Shown here: positions 45,513-53,690 of the stretch, one piece after another
Position numbering within the stretch: position 1 is the stretch's first letter
Layout of the letters: each line of letters begins with the position of its first letter
Assembly: GCA_902618205.1 (NCBI GenBank)
Contig: CACMZL010000001.1
Coordinates: 310,001 to 374,000, forward strand
Source of the DNA: an uncultured Pelagibacteraceae bacterium
GTDB taxonomy: Bacteria; Pseudomonadota; Alphaproteobacteria; Pelagibacterales; Pelagibacteraceae
Length of the DNA stretch: 64,000 bases
Direction: 5' to 3'
Notes under the pieces: generated by a model
What the model was told of the DNA's origin: nothing
Seen by the model: the letters and a program-made list of their open reading frames with translations, nothing else
Databases searched by the model: none
Made by a program: the position numbers and the translations under genes

Positions 45513-45923
45513 ATGCCAAAGAAAAAAGGTAAGAAAAAAGTCAAATCAAAAGAGATCAAAGGTCAATTAGGTAAGAAAAAAGAGACTGCTAGAGAAAAAA
45601 TGATTGGCCAAACAATTGGCTATCGATATGACGTTAATCTTTTGCCTGACTATAGTCGACTCACTCCATTTTTAAAAAAATATATAGAAGCTATGGGTTG
45701 GGATGATCTTAATTGGTTAGAAGATGTTCATATGGGATATGAAGAAAATAGACCTGCTGTATTCGATAGAAATGCTAACGGTTGGGTAACGATACCAAGT
45801 AAAATAAAATTACCTAATAATCAGCAGGATAGAGATATGATAGCTAGAGAATTATTGGTAAAGTTTCAAATGTCCCCGAATCATCCTCTGGTTGACCTTA
45901 AAAAAGCATATTTAAAATTCTAA
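45513..45923 (+). CDS. Lysine-rich protein of unknown function in the mgs operon
   Basis: I do not recognise this 136-residue protein. The first 40 residues are strongly basic and low-complexity (MPKKKGKKKVKSKEIKGQLG and more). The rest is compact and soluble, with DYSRLTPFLKKYIEAMGWDDLNWLEDVHMGYEEN and a C-terminal SPNHPLVDLKKAYLKF. It starts 8 bases after mgsC and is probably on the same transcript. An accessory role with the Mgs complex is possible, but nothing in the sequence shows it. Confidence 0.65.
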   Translation: MPKKKGKKKVKSKEIKGQLGKKKETAREKMIGQTIGYRYDVNLLPDYSRLTPFLKKYIEAMGWDDLNWLEDVHMGYEENRPAVFDRNANGWVTIPSKIKLPNNQQDRDMIARELLVKFQMSPNHPLVDLKKAYLKF

Positions 45924-46039
45924 TTTCAATTTCAAGTTGATAAAATAATTATTAACTTCTACTTTTTATAAATAAAATAAAATTGTCAGCGTAAAAAAAA
46001 TTTCATAGAGTCTGTTAACTATTAATAGGAGAGAGAAAT

Positions 46040-47440
46040 ATGACTGATCAATTAGGTGCTCTCACAACCTTATTTACAGAATTTTACTATTGGGTAACTG
46101 TGGTTCTTATGTTTTTGATCCACGTGGGTTTCTGTATGTATGAAGTTGGGGCATCTCGTTACAAACATCACCAACACACTCTTATGAAAAATACAATGCT
46201 GATACCACTGGTAACAGTCACATGGTTTTTCTTTGGTTGGTGGATATACTGGGCATTTCCAACAGGACCCGGATTAGCTCCCTCGATTATGACCGAAAGT
46301 ACTGGTCTAGTTCTTGGAGGTGGATTTGGTGGAAATGATCTTGCTAATCCTACAAATGCATTGATGGCCGTAAATCTTAATGATCATATAATGGGTGTCT
46401 TCTGGGCAGCCTTTTTATTATTTTCATGGACTGCAGCTTCAATTGTATCTGGAGCGGTTATTGAAAGGATAACTACTTTTGCATTTGGAATACTTGCAAT
46501 TGCAATTGGATCTGTTTTCTGGACAATAGATGCTTCATGGGGATGGCATTTTGATGGATGGATGTTAAAAATATTAGGATATCACGATGCTTATGCTTCC
46601 GGAGTAATTCACGCAATTGCCGGAGGTTTTGCCTTAGGTGTTCTAATTGTTTTAGGACCAAGAATTGGAAAATTTTCATCTAGCGGAGAACCAAGAAACA
46701 TTGGACCAAGAAATCCTTGGTTAGTGACTGTTGGATTATTCTTAATCTATACAGGTTTTTGGGGCTTTTACGCTGCATGTAATGTTCCGATTTATGATCT
46801 TGGACCTGAATATGGTATGGAAGGTGTAACTTTCTTTACTGCAACGAACATCTACCTAACTCCCACCACACTTAGTGGAATAACGATGAACTTTTTAATG
46901 TCGTTATCTGGAGGGTTGTTAGCAGGGTATGTGGTCTCGAAGGGAGATCCTTTCTGGACTTATTCATCAGGACTTGCGGGAATAATATGTGCATCTGCAG
47001 GTAATGATTTATATCATCCAATACAATCAATGATAATCGGTATGATCGGAGTAGTTATAGCTTACAAAATGCATTACTGGGTCGAGAAAAAATATAAAAT
47101 CGACGATGCAGTTGGAGCAGTAGCTGTTCATGGTTATGCTGGATTTGTTGGTCTTGTAATATGTGGTTTCGTTTTAAATGGTTATCCTTCATCTGGATAC
47201 AGTGTTGGAGCAATGTGGGACGGAACTAATTATGCAGCAATTAATCCACTAGGAATGTTTATCGGAGCAATAATAATGTTTTTTGTTTTAGGTATGCTTC
47301 CTGGATATATAATTGCAAAAGTTCTTCACGGAATGGGTAAATTAAGAATACCAAGAGAAGTAGAACTTGCAGGACTTGACTATACAATTATGGAAGAGGC
47401 TAAAGAAGACGAAAAAGCTGTAGTCTCGGCCAGTAGATAA
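46040..47440 (+). CDS. amt: Ammonium (methylammonium) transporter
   Basis: The 466-residue Amt/MEP protein has about eleven TM helices. Family features include FLIHVGFCMYEVGASRYKHHQ, ASIVSGAVIERITTF, GVIHAIAGGFALGVLIVLG with the pore-region His, and ADAVGAVAVHGYAGFVGL-like sequence with the second pore His. It lies in the middle of the methylamine genes, so uptake of methylammonium as well as ammonium is likely. A good ribosome site (AGGAGAG) precedes it. No PII gene accompanies it; instead a small membrane protein follows by 13 bases. Confidence 0.94.
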   Translation: MTDQLGALTTLFTEFYYWVTVVLMFLIHVGFCMYEVGASRYKHHQHTLMKNTMLIPLVTVTWFFFGWWIYWAFPTGPGLAPSIMTESTGLVLGGGFGGNDLANPTNALMAVNLNDHIMGVFWAAFLLFSWTAASIVSGAVIERITTFAFGILAIAIGSVFWTIDASWGWHFDGWMLKILGYHDAYASGVIHAIAGGFALGVLIVLGPRIGKFSSSGEPRNIGPRNPWLVTVGLFLIYTGFWGFYAACNVPIYDLGPEYGMEGVTFFTATNIYLTPTTLSGITMNFLMSLSGGLLAGYVVSKGDPFWTYSSGLAGIICASAGNDLYHPIQSMIIGMIGVVIAYKMHYWVEKKYKIDDAVGAVAVHGYAGFVGLVICGFVLNGYPSSGYSVGAMWDGTNYAAINPLGMFIGAIIMFFVLGMLPGYIIAKVLHGMGKLRIPREVELAGLDYTIMEEAKEDEKAVVSASR

Positions 47441-47453
47441 AGGAGGTATGTAA

Positions 47454-47675
47454 ATGGCAACAGTATCAAATTGGATAGATCATTTAAGTGCCTCTGAGGT
47501 ACAAGGATCTGTCTATCCAGGTGTTGGTTCGGAAGGAGTGCTAGTTATAATAGCAATTCTTATTTGGGTTGGCTGGCATGTTATTTCATCTAAACAAGAA
47601 GATGGTAAAATGAATGCAATTGTCAGAAAAAAACCAAGTGCTAACGACTGGAAAAGCAATATAACAGACGGTTAA
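47454..47675 (+). CDS. 73-residue membrane protein paired with amt
   Basis: The protein has one TM helix (about 27-47, with GVLVIIAILIWVGWHVI), a polar N-terminus (ATVSNWIDHLSASEVQGSVYPG) and a basic cytoplasmic tail (VRKKPSANDWKSNITDG). It begins 13 bases after the amt stop, has its own AAAGGAGG ribosome site, and is followed by a strong terminator, so amt and this gene form a two-gene unit. I do not recognise the family. A subunit or regulator of the transporter is possible. Confidence 0.72.
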   Translation: MATVSNWIDHLSASEVQGSVYPGVGSEGVLVIIAILIWVGWHVISSKQEDGKMNAIVRKKPSANDWKSNITDG

Positions 47676-47682
47676 AACTTTT

Positions 47683-47712
47683 AAGAGGGCGCATGAAATA
47701 CTGTGCCCTCTT
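47683..47712 (+). terminator. Intrinsic terminator of the amt unit
   Basis: AAGAGGGCGCA (47683-47693) pairs with TGTGCCCTCTT (47702-47712), with one G-U pair, around an 8-base loop, followed by a run of T to 47719. It ends the amt and 73-residue-protein transcript. The ATG of the next gene lies just behind the T-tract. Confidence 0.9.
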
Positions 47713-47720
47713 TTTTTTTA

Positions 47721-47885
47721 ATGCAAAATTCTGAAGAAAATAATCAAAATGAAAATAAAACTCCTAGCAAAATGGCACGTCTTGCATGGCCAAAAGCAAA
47801 GTATGGAGTAATTATAGCGATATTAATTATTATCGGTGTAAATTTAATTTATTACAAAGATTTCTTTTTATCATTTTTTAAATAA
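47721..47885 (+). CDS. 54-residue single-TM small protein
   Basis: The peptide starts with an Asn/Glu/Lys-rich segment (MQNSEENNQNENKTPSK), a basic patch, then one TM helix (about 29-45, with YGVIIAILIIIGVNLIYY) and ends DFFLSFFK. I place the start at ATG 47721; an earlier GTG at 47703 lies inside the terminator stem and is unlikely. It ends 17 bases before the GmaS-like gene. No family is recognised, and no ribosome site is obvious. Confidence 0.5.
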   Translation: MQNSEENNQNENKTPSKMARLAWPKAKYGVIIAILIIIGVNLIYYKDFFLSFFK

Positions 47886-47902
47886 TTGTGTTACGTTATT
47901 AG

Positions 47903-49228
47903 ATGGCTAAAAATTTATTTAAAATTTCAAAACAAAAAAAAATTAAATATTTTTTGATAAGTTTTGTAGATTTATTTGGTGTCTTAAGATCAAAATTGGT
48001 TCCTGCTCATGCAATAAAAGATATGCAAGTAAATGGTGCTGGATTTGCTGGATTTGCAGCCTGGCTAGATATGACACCAGCTGATTCTGATATGTTTGCA
48101 ATACCTGATCCTGACAGTTTAATTCAACTACCATGGAATAAAGAAGTTGGTTGGTTGGCTTCAGATTTATGGATGAATGGTAAACCAGTCGATGCTTCAC
48201 CAAGGGTGATGTTAAAAAAACAAATAAAAAAATTATCTGCATTGGGATATAGCATGAAGTCAGGTGTGGAGTGTGAGTATTTTTTGATTTCTCCTGATGG
48301 GAACGCAATTGCAGATAACAGAGATACTCAATCTAAACCTTGTTATGACCAGTCTTCATTAATGAGAAGATATGAGCTTATAAAAGAAATATGTGATTGT
48401 ATGATTGAAATGGGATGGGGTCCTTATCAAAATGACCACGAAGATGCTAACGGGCAATTTGAAATGAATTGGGATTATTCAGATTGTCTAAAAACTGCTG
48501 ATAGACATACTTTTTTTAAATTTATGGTTAAAGCTATTGCAGAAAAGCATGATTTGAGAGCAACATTTATGCCAAAACCTTTTGAAAATTTAACTGGTAA
48601 TGGATGTCATGCACATATTTCTTTATGGAAAGGAAAGAAAAATATCTTTCTTGATAAACATGATAAGCTTGGGCTAAGCAAGACAGCTTATAACTTTTTA
48701 GGAGGCATCATGAAACATGCTTCATCCTTATCTACTTTTTTTAATCCAACAATAAATAGTTACAGACGAATAAATGCTGCACCAACAAAATCAGGTGCCA
48801 CATGGTCTCCAAGCAGTATATCATATACAGGAAATAACCGTACACATATGATAAGGGTTCCTGATCCGGGAAGATTTGAATTAAGACTTATGGATGGATC
48901 CGCAAATCCTTATTTACTTCAAGCTAGTGTAATAGCTGCAGGAATAGAGGGATTAAGTAAAAGAATTAATCCTGGCAAACCTCTTTTTTGTAATATGTAT
49001 GAGGATTATAAAAAATATCCAAACCTTTCTAAATTACCAAATGAACTAAAAGATTCTCTTGATAAAATTGAAAATAATAAAGAATTGAATAAAGCATTTG
49101 GAAAAGAAGTAATTAAAAGTTATGTCAAGTTAAGGACTTCGGAATTAAAAGATTTTAATGATAACGAAAAATTTGATAAGTCCAAACCAATTACAAAATG
49201 GGAAAGACAGAATACTCTAGACTGTTAA
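47903..49228 (+). CDS. gmaS: Gamma-glutamylmethylamide synthetase-like ligase
   Basis: GmaS joins methylamine and glutamate with ATP to gamma-glutamylmethylamide, the entry to the N-methylglutamate pathway. The 441-residue GS-fold protein starts KIKYFLISFVDLFGVLRSKLVPA, has GAGFAGFAAWLDMTPADSDM, GVECEYFLISPDG, NDHEDANGQFEMNWDY with metal-binding acids, GNGCHAHISLW, NSYRRINAAPTKSGATW and GRFELRLMDGSANPYLLQA. Length fits the GmaS group. It follows the amt unit and the small TM protein, and overlaps none. The other ligase at 40842 is a paralogue; which one handles methylamine needs an assay. Confidence 0.82.
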   Translation: MAKNLFKISKQKKIKYFLISFVDLFGVLRSKLVPAHAIKDMQVNGAGFAGFAAWLDMTPADSDMFAIPDPDSLIQLPWNKEVGWLASDLWMNGKPVDASPRVMLKKQIKKLSALGYSMKSGVECEYFLISPDGNAIADNRDTQSKPCYDQSSLMRRYELIKEICDCMIEMGWGPYQNDHEDANGQFEMNWDYSDCLKTADRHTFFKFMVKAIAEKHDLRATFMPKPFENLTGNGCHAHISLWKGKKNIFLDKHDKLGLSKTAYNFLGGIMKHASSLSTFFNPTINSYRRINAAPTKSGATWSPSSISYTGNNRTHMIRVPDPGRFELRLMDGSANPYLLQASVIAAGIEGLSKRINPGKPLFCNMYEDYKKYPNLSKLPNELKDSLDKIENNKELNKAFGKEVIKSYVKLRTSELKDFNDNEKFDKSKPITKWERQNTLDC

Positions 49229-49229
49229 A

Positions 49230-50363
49230 GTGAAAAGCTTTGATAGTTATAGAAAATGGAAATATACAAAATTTTTATCGAATAAAAATTATAGTTTTAA
49301 TCGAAATTATATTTTAAATATTATTTCGTCAAAAATAATCACTGATGCTTTTAATTCTATATCTAAGTGGAAATACTATAAAAAAACACCATTATTAAAA
49401 TTAGAGAAACTAAACAAAAATTTAAAACTTAATAATATTTTTTACAAAGATGAGTCGAAAAGATTTCATTTAAAATCATTTAAAGCTTTAGGTGGTGCAT
49501 ATGCCGTAGAAAAAATATCTAAAAAGAAAAAAAATATAATAATATCATCTGCAACAGCTGGAAATCATGGTAGATCAGTTGCTTGGGGTGCTCAAAGATT
49601 GGGTTTACAATGTAAAATTTTTGTTAGTCAATATGTAAGTGAAGAGAGAGTAAAAGAAATTGAAAAATTTGGAGCCGATGTAATTCGAGTAAAAGGTAAT
49701 TACGAAAATTCATTAAACGAGTGTAAAAAATTATCAAAAAAGAATAATTGGAATATTGTTCAGGATGTATCTACGAAGAATTATAGTTATGTTCCTTTGT
49801 TAACTATGGCTGGTTATTCAATTATGATTAAAGAAATTTCAAAACAAACTACGCATTATATTACGCATATATTCCTTCAAGCTGGCGTTGGTGGCATGGC
49901 AGCAGGTGTAGTTGCAGGAGTTGCAAAATATTTCAAGAGAGTTCCTAAAATAATAATAGTTGAACCAGATGGAGCTGATTGTGTACTTCAAAGCATAAAA
50001 AGCAAAAGTTTAAAAAAAATTAAAATAAAAAAAGAAAGTATAATGGGTGGTATGTCATGCAATGAAATGTCTCTCATTCCTTGGCATGTATTAAAAAAGG
50101 CTAGTGATTGTTGTGTCACTGTAAATGACTCAAAAGTTCCTAAAACTGTTGCAATGCTTAAAGACAAGAAACTCAGTAAAAGATCAATAATAGGTGGTGA
50201 ATGTGCTACACCAGGAATTATCAGTCTTATTAGTCTCTGTAATAATCCTAAAACAAAGAAATTAATAAATCTTAACGAAAAATCAAATGTTTTAGTTATT
50301 GGATGCGAAGGTAATGCAGATGTAAAACTTTACAAACAATTGCTATCTAAAGGCAGAAAGTAA
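49230..50363 (+). CDS. PLP-dependent lyase, diaminopropionate ammonia-lyase-like
   Basis: The 377-residue fold-type II PLP enzyme resembles diaminopropionate ammonia-lyase (YgeX). It has FYKDESKRFHLKSFKALGGAYAV, containing the Schiff-base Lys, ISSATAGNHGRSVAWGAQRLG and a glycine-rich phosphate loop in LQAGVGGMAAGV. The family often has Asp where this protein has Ala in ATAGNHG, so it may act on a different amino acid (threonine/serine or hydroxyaspartate dehydratase-like). Start is GTG, one base after the gmaS stop. Co-transcription with gmaS is likely. Confidence 0.75.
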   Translation: MKSFDSYRKWKYTKFLSNKNYSFNRNYILNIISSKIITDAFNSISKWKYYKKTPLLKLEKLNKNLKLNNIFYKDESKRFHLKSFKALGGAYAVEKISKKKKNIIISSATAGNHGRSVAWGAQRLGLQCKIFVSQYVSEERVKEIEKFGADVIRVKGNYENSLNECKKLSKKNNWNIVQDVSTKNYSYVPLLTMAGYSIMIKEISKQTTHYITHIFLQAGVGGMAAGVVAGVAKYFKRVPKIIIVEPDGADCVLQSIKSKSLKKIKIKKESIMGGMSCNEMSLIPWHVLKKASDCCVTVNDSKVPKTVAMLKDKKLSKRSIIGGECATPGIISLISLCNNPKTKKLINLNEKSNVLVIGCEGNADVKLYKQLLSKGRK

Positions 50364-50368
50364 ATTAT

Positions 50369-51787
50369 ATGTCAAAAAAAGCTGTTGTTTGGATAAGAGA
50401 CGATTTTAGAATAAAAAATAATTCTGCGTTATCTTATGCAACAAATAATTACGATACTGTCACGGCATTGTATATTTATAACAAGAAAAATTTTGATGAT
50501 GTTAGAGAAGCACAAAAATGGTGGATAAGTAAATCATTAATAAATTTTAAAGATGAATTAATTAAATATAATATTGAATTAGAGTTAGTATTTTCTGATG
50601 AGATAACTTTTTTTAGTAAAATCAAAGACAAACATAAAATTTCTATTTTTTGGAATAAAATATATGAGCCATCTCAATTAAAGTTAGATGATGAACTCAT
50701 TAAAATTTTTGAAAAAAACAAAATACTCTCAAAATGCTTTAAAGGAAATGTTCTTAATGAATATAAAAATGTTACAAAAGATGATGGAAGCCCTTATAAA
50801 GTTTATAGTCCATTTTGGAGAGTTGGAGAACAAATTTACTTAGATAGTATCCCAAGCAAATCATTAAATGTAAAAAGAGCTAAGAGCAAAATAAAATTAT
50901 TCAAAAATAGTAATGTTCCAGATCAAATTTTACCAAAGAAAAATTGGTATAAAAAATTTGAAAAATATTGGTATCCATCTGAAAAACAATCTGAAAAATT
51001 TTTAAATGAGTTTGTTGAAAATAGAATGTTGAAATATGGAGTTGATAGAGATTATCCAGCTATAAATGGTTCGTCAAAACTTTCGCCATTCATTAGAAAC
51101 GGACAAATACACGTAAGTAATATTTGGGACAAATGTTATAAATATAAATCAAAAAATATTAGTGTTAAAAAGTATCTAAATGAATTAGGCTGGAGAGAAT
51201 TTTCACATAGTTTAATTAATTATTTCCCTGAAATGCTAAAAGGTAATTTAAGAAAAGAATTTGACAAATTTCCATGGGATAAAAATGCAAAAAATTTGAA
51301 AGCTTGGAAAAATGGTATGACTGGATACCCAATTGTTGATGCTGGGATGAGACAACTTTATGAAACAGGTTGGATGCATAATAGAATTAGAATGGTAGTT
51401 GGTTCTTTTCTTGTAAAACATTTAAGAATTAATTGGAAAGAGGGTGAAAAACATTTTAGAAATTGTTTGTTAGATTTTAACGAAGCAAACAATGTTGCAC
51501 AATGGCAATGGGTTGCTGGCTGTGGTGCAGATGCAGCCCCTTATTTTAGAATTTTTAATCCTATATTGCAGGGTGAAAAATTTGATAAACAAGGTCTGTA
51601 TGTAAAAAAATGGGTACCTGAATTAGAGAGAGTTCCAAATAAATTTATTCATAAACCATGGGAAATGGAAACTAAATATCAAGAAGCTATAAAAACTAAA
51701 ATTGGTTCTGATTACCCTTCCCCAATAGTCGTGCATGAAGAAGCTAGAAACGCAGCTCTAAAAGCATTTCAAACATTAAAAAATTAA
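50369..51787 (+). CDS. Deoxyribodipyrimidine photolyase (cryptochrome/photolyase family)
   Basis: The 472-residue protein repairs UV-made pyrimidine dimers with light. The N-terminal alpha/beta domain begins AVVWIRDDFRIKNNSAL; the FAD-binding C-terminal part shows FRNGQIHVSNIW, ELGWREFSHSLINYFPEM, GMTGYPIVDAGMRQLYETGWMHNRIRM, FNEANNVAQWQWVAGCGADAAPYFRIFNP and the end SDYPSPIVVH. Length and motifs are those of class I CPD photolyases. It follows the lyase by 5 bases and converges on yjbQ. Confidence 0.93.
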   Translation: MSKKAVVWIRDDFRIKNNSALSYATNNYDTVTALYIYNKKNFDDVREAQKWWISKSLINFKDELIKYNIELELVFSDEITFFSKIKDKHKISIFWNKIYEPSQLKLDDELIKIFEKNKILSKCFKGNVLNEYKNVTKDDGSPYKVYSPFWRVGEQIYLDSIPSKSLNVKRAKSKIKLFKNSNVPDQILPKKNWYKKFEKYWYPSEKQSEKFLNEFVENRMLKYGVDRDYPAINGSSKLSPFIRNGQIHVSNIWDKCYKYKSKNISVKKYLNELGWREFSHSLINYFPEMLKGNLRKEFDKFPWDKNAKNLKAWKNGMTGYPIVDAGMRQLYETGWMHNRIRMVVGSFLVKHLRINWKEGEKHFRNCLLDFNEANNVAQWQWVAGCGADAAPYFRIFNPILQGEKFDKQGLYVKKWVPELERVPNKFIHKPWEMETKYQEAIKTKIGSDYPSPIVVHEEARNAALKAFQTLKN

Positions 51788-52207
51788 TTAATCTCCAATA
51801 AAATGATGAATAATAAGCCTTTTCGTAGAAGCTAACCTATGTTCAAAAAGGTAAATTCCTTGCCAAGTTCCTAACAAAAGTTGTTTGTTTTTTATACTGA
51901 GGGATATTTGATTGTTAGTTAAAGCTGACTTTATATGAGCTGGCATATCGTCCTTACCTTCTATTGTATGAATATATAATTTATTATCCATTGGAGCAAT
52001 TTTATCAAAATAATTAATTAAATCTGATTGAACATCAGGATCAGCATTTTCTTGGACTATTAAAGATGCACTAGTGTGCTGTATGCTTAAATTTAAAATA
52101 CCATTATTAAAATTATTTTTATTTATCCAGTCTATCGTTTGATTGGTAAATTCATATAATTTTTGACCATTTGTTTTAAGTTCAAAATTAAAAAATTCTT
52201 GTCTCAT
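51788..52207 (-). CDS. yjbQ: YjbQ family protein (UPF0047)
   Basis: The 139-residue protein matches the small YjbQ/UPF0047 family. It has TIDWINKNNFNNGILNLSIQHTSASLIVQENADPDVQ, HTIEGKDDMPAHIKSALTN and a C-terminal GTWQGIYLFEHR, all family hallmarks; the metal-binding His is in QHTSASL. Members have been described as thiamine-phosphate-synthase-like, but the role is unclear. It overlaps zapE by 4 bases. Confidence 0.92.
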   Translation of the reverse strand: MRQEFFNFELKTNGQKLYEFTNQTIDWINKNNFNNGILNLSIQHTSASLIVQENADPDVQSDLINYFDKIAPMDNKLYIHTIEGKDDMPAHIKSALTNNQISLSIKNKQLLLGTWQGIYLFEHRLASTKRLIIHHFIGD

Positions 52208-53259
52208 AAATGCTTTTTAGATGTTAATTCATATAATCGGCTAATGGTTCGTTTAAATGGTTTTTCCAATAAACTTGATGATGTGAGTTTGTCAATATTT
52301 TGTTCTGCACTAATAGCCATAGGTATATTTTGATCATACACGATATCTAAAAAAGTAATAAATCTTTGTTGTTGATTTGAATTTAAATCATTAAATGCTG
52401 GTACATTTTCCATAACTATAAAAAAACAATTTTTTACTATTTTAATATAATCTTCTGATCCTAAATTTTTATCACATACTTCTTTAAAAGTTAATCGAAC
52501 AATACCATCATAAAAATTTTTTAAAATAAATTTTCTTCCTTTAATGTTTAAAATCTTTTCTTTTAAAGCCTTATCTTTAGTCATCACTCTAAATAATTTG
52601 TTTATTTTAAAATTGTTTTCTTGATTTAAAGGTGAGTAATATCTTTGAGTTTTATTACCTTTGGACTTTCTATAATCATCATCTATATTTAATTGATATT
52701 CAAATGATTGCTTTTGCATTATTTTTATAAAAGGTTTGAATTGATCTCTTTGCAACCCATCTTTGTACAAATTTTCTATTTTTATATTAGAAGTTACAAT
52801 AATTTTTAAATCTTCTTTAAATATTTCGTCAAATAATTTTCCAAGTATCATTGCATCTACTATATTTGTAACTTGAAACTCGTCAAAATATATTAATTTT
52901 GCTTTCGATTTTAATTTTTTAACAAATTTACTTAATTTATTTTCATCATTTTTATCTTTGGATTGATGTACAAAGTCGTGAAAGCTAAGCATAAACTCAT
53001 TGAAGTGAAGTTTTAATTTTTTACCATCAACTATGTTGAAAAAAAAATCTAATATCATGGTTTTGCCGACACCAACATCTCCATAAAGATAAAAGCCTTT
53101 TTTATAATTTTTTTTTGATAAAATTTTTGAGATAAATGATTTGTAGTTTAATTTATAATATTCTTCTAATTTTTTTATGAGTTTTATCTGGTGAGAATTA
53201 ACATCTAAATTTTTTTTTTTGCAGTAAAGTTTAAACTCTTTAACAAAACTTTTTTGCAT
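52204..53259 (-). CDS. zapE: ZapE/AFG1-like ATPase
   Basis: The 351-residue AAA-like ATPase has a Walker A at GFYLYGDVGVGKTMIL (about residues 56-71), Walker B AKLIYFDEFQVTNIVDAMILG, and an arginine-containing VTSNIKIENLYKDGLQRDQFKPFI, all typical of ZapE. It may act in cell-division or protein quality control at the membrane. It is slightly shorter than the about 370 residue norm. It lies between the cupin gene and yjbQ with 1- and 4-base overlaps. Confidence 0.92.
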   Translation of the reverse strand: MQKSFVKEFKLYCKKKNLDVNSHQIKLIKKLEEYYKLNYKSFISKILSKKNYKKGFYLYGDVGVGKTMILDFFFNIVDGKKLKLHFNEFMLSFHDFVHQSKDKNDENKLSKFVKKLKSKAKLIYFDEFQVTNIVDAMILGKLFDEIFKEDLKIIVTSNIKIENLYKDGLQRDQFKPFIKIMQKQSFEYQLNIDDDYRKSKGNKTQRYYSPLNQENNFKINKLFRVMTKDKALKEKILNIKGRKFILKNFYDGIVRLTFKEVCDKNLGSEDYIKIVKNCFFIVMENVPAFNDLNSNQQQRFITFLDIVYDQNIPMAISAEQNIDKLTSSSLLEKPFKRTISRLYELTSKKHL

Positions 53260-53690
53260 TAATTCTTTTTTGAATTAAAATCGATACCATATTCTGATCT
53301 TGGTCCTTTTCTTAATCCAAAAGGTCCAGAGATAAAGATTGTCATTGGCCTTGTTCCTGGCTCAAGGTCTACTCTATGATATGCATTGGCTGATCTAAAT
53401 CCAATATATCCAGGTTTTCTCCAGAACTTGCCTTTTTTTGTAGTTTCCCAATAACCGCCTCTCAAAATTATTGTAATATAAGGGAATAGATGATTATGAA
53501 CTCCATCCCCATGATCATCATCCAACATTTCATGAATTAATATATTAAATGGAAACCATTTTGGTCTATTCCTAAATAATAAATAATATCTATTCATCCA
53601 TGGTTTAGCTTCATTAAATTTTGGGTGAGACGGCCCCCTATCTAAAACTACCTTTTTTCTTCCGATTTTTTCTAAAAATTTTAATAACAT
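53259..53690 (-). CDS. Cupin-like protein of unknown function
   Basis: The 143-residue protein has a cupin signature with metal-ligand candidates HGDGVHNHLFPYITIILRGGYWE and a later YHRVDL. The N-terminus carries KKVVLDRGPSHP and NRYYLLFRNRPKWFPFNILIHEMLDDDH. The layout is like cysteine-dioxygenase-type or phage-type cupins, but I cannot name the substrate. It lies between bamB and zapE with one-base overlaps on both sides. Confidence 0.72.
   Translation of the reverse strand: MLLKFLEKIGRKKVVLDRGPSHPKFNEAKPWMNRYYLLFRNRPKWFPFNILIHEMLDDDHGDGVHNHLFPYITIILRGGYWETTKKGKFWRKPGYIGFRSANAYHRVDLEPGTRPMTIFISGPFGLRKGPRSEYGIDFNSKKN

Noticed and set aside
47703-47720. GTG start upstream of the 54-residue peptide
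   Set aside because: The codon lies within the 3' arm of a strong terminator; the ATG at 47721 is more likely.
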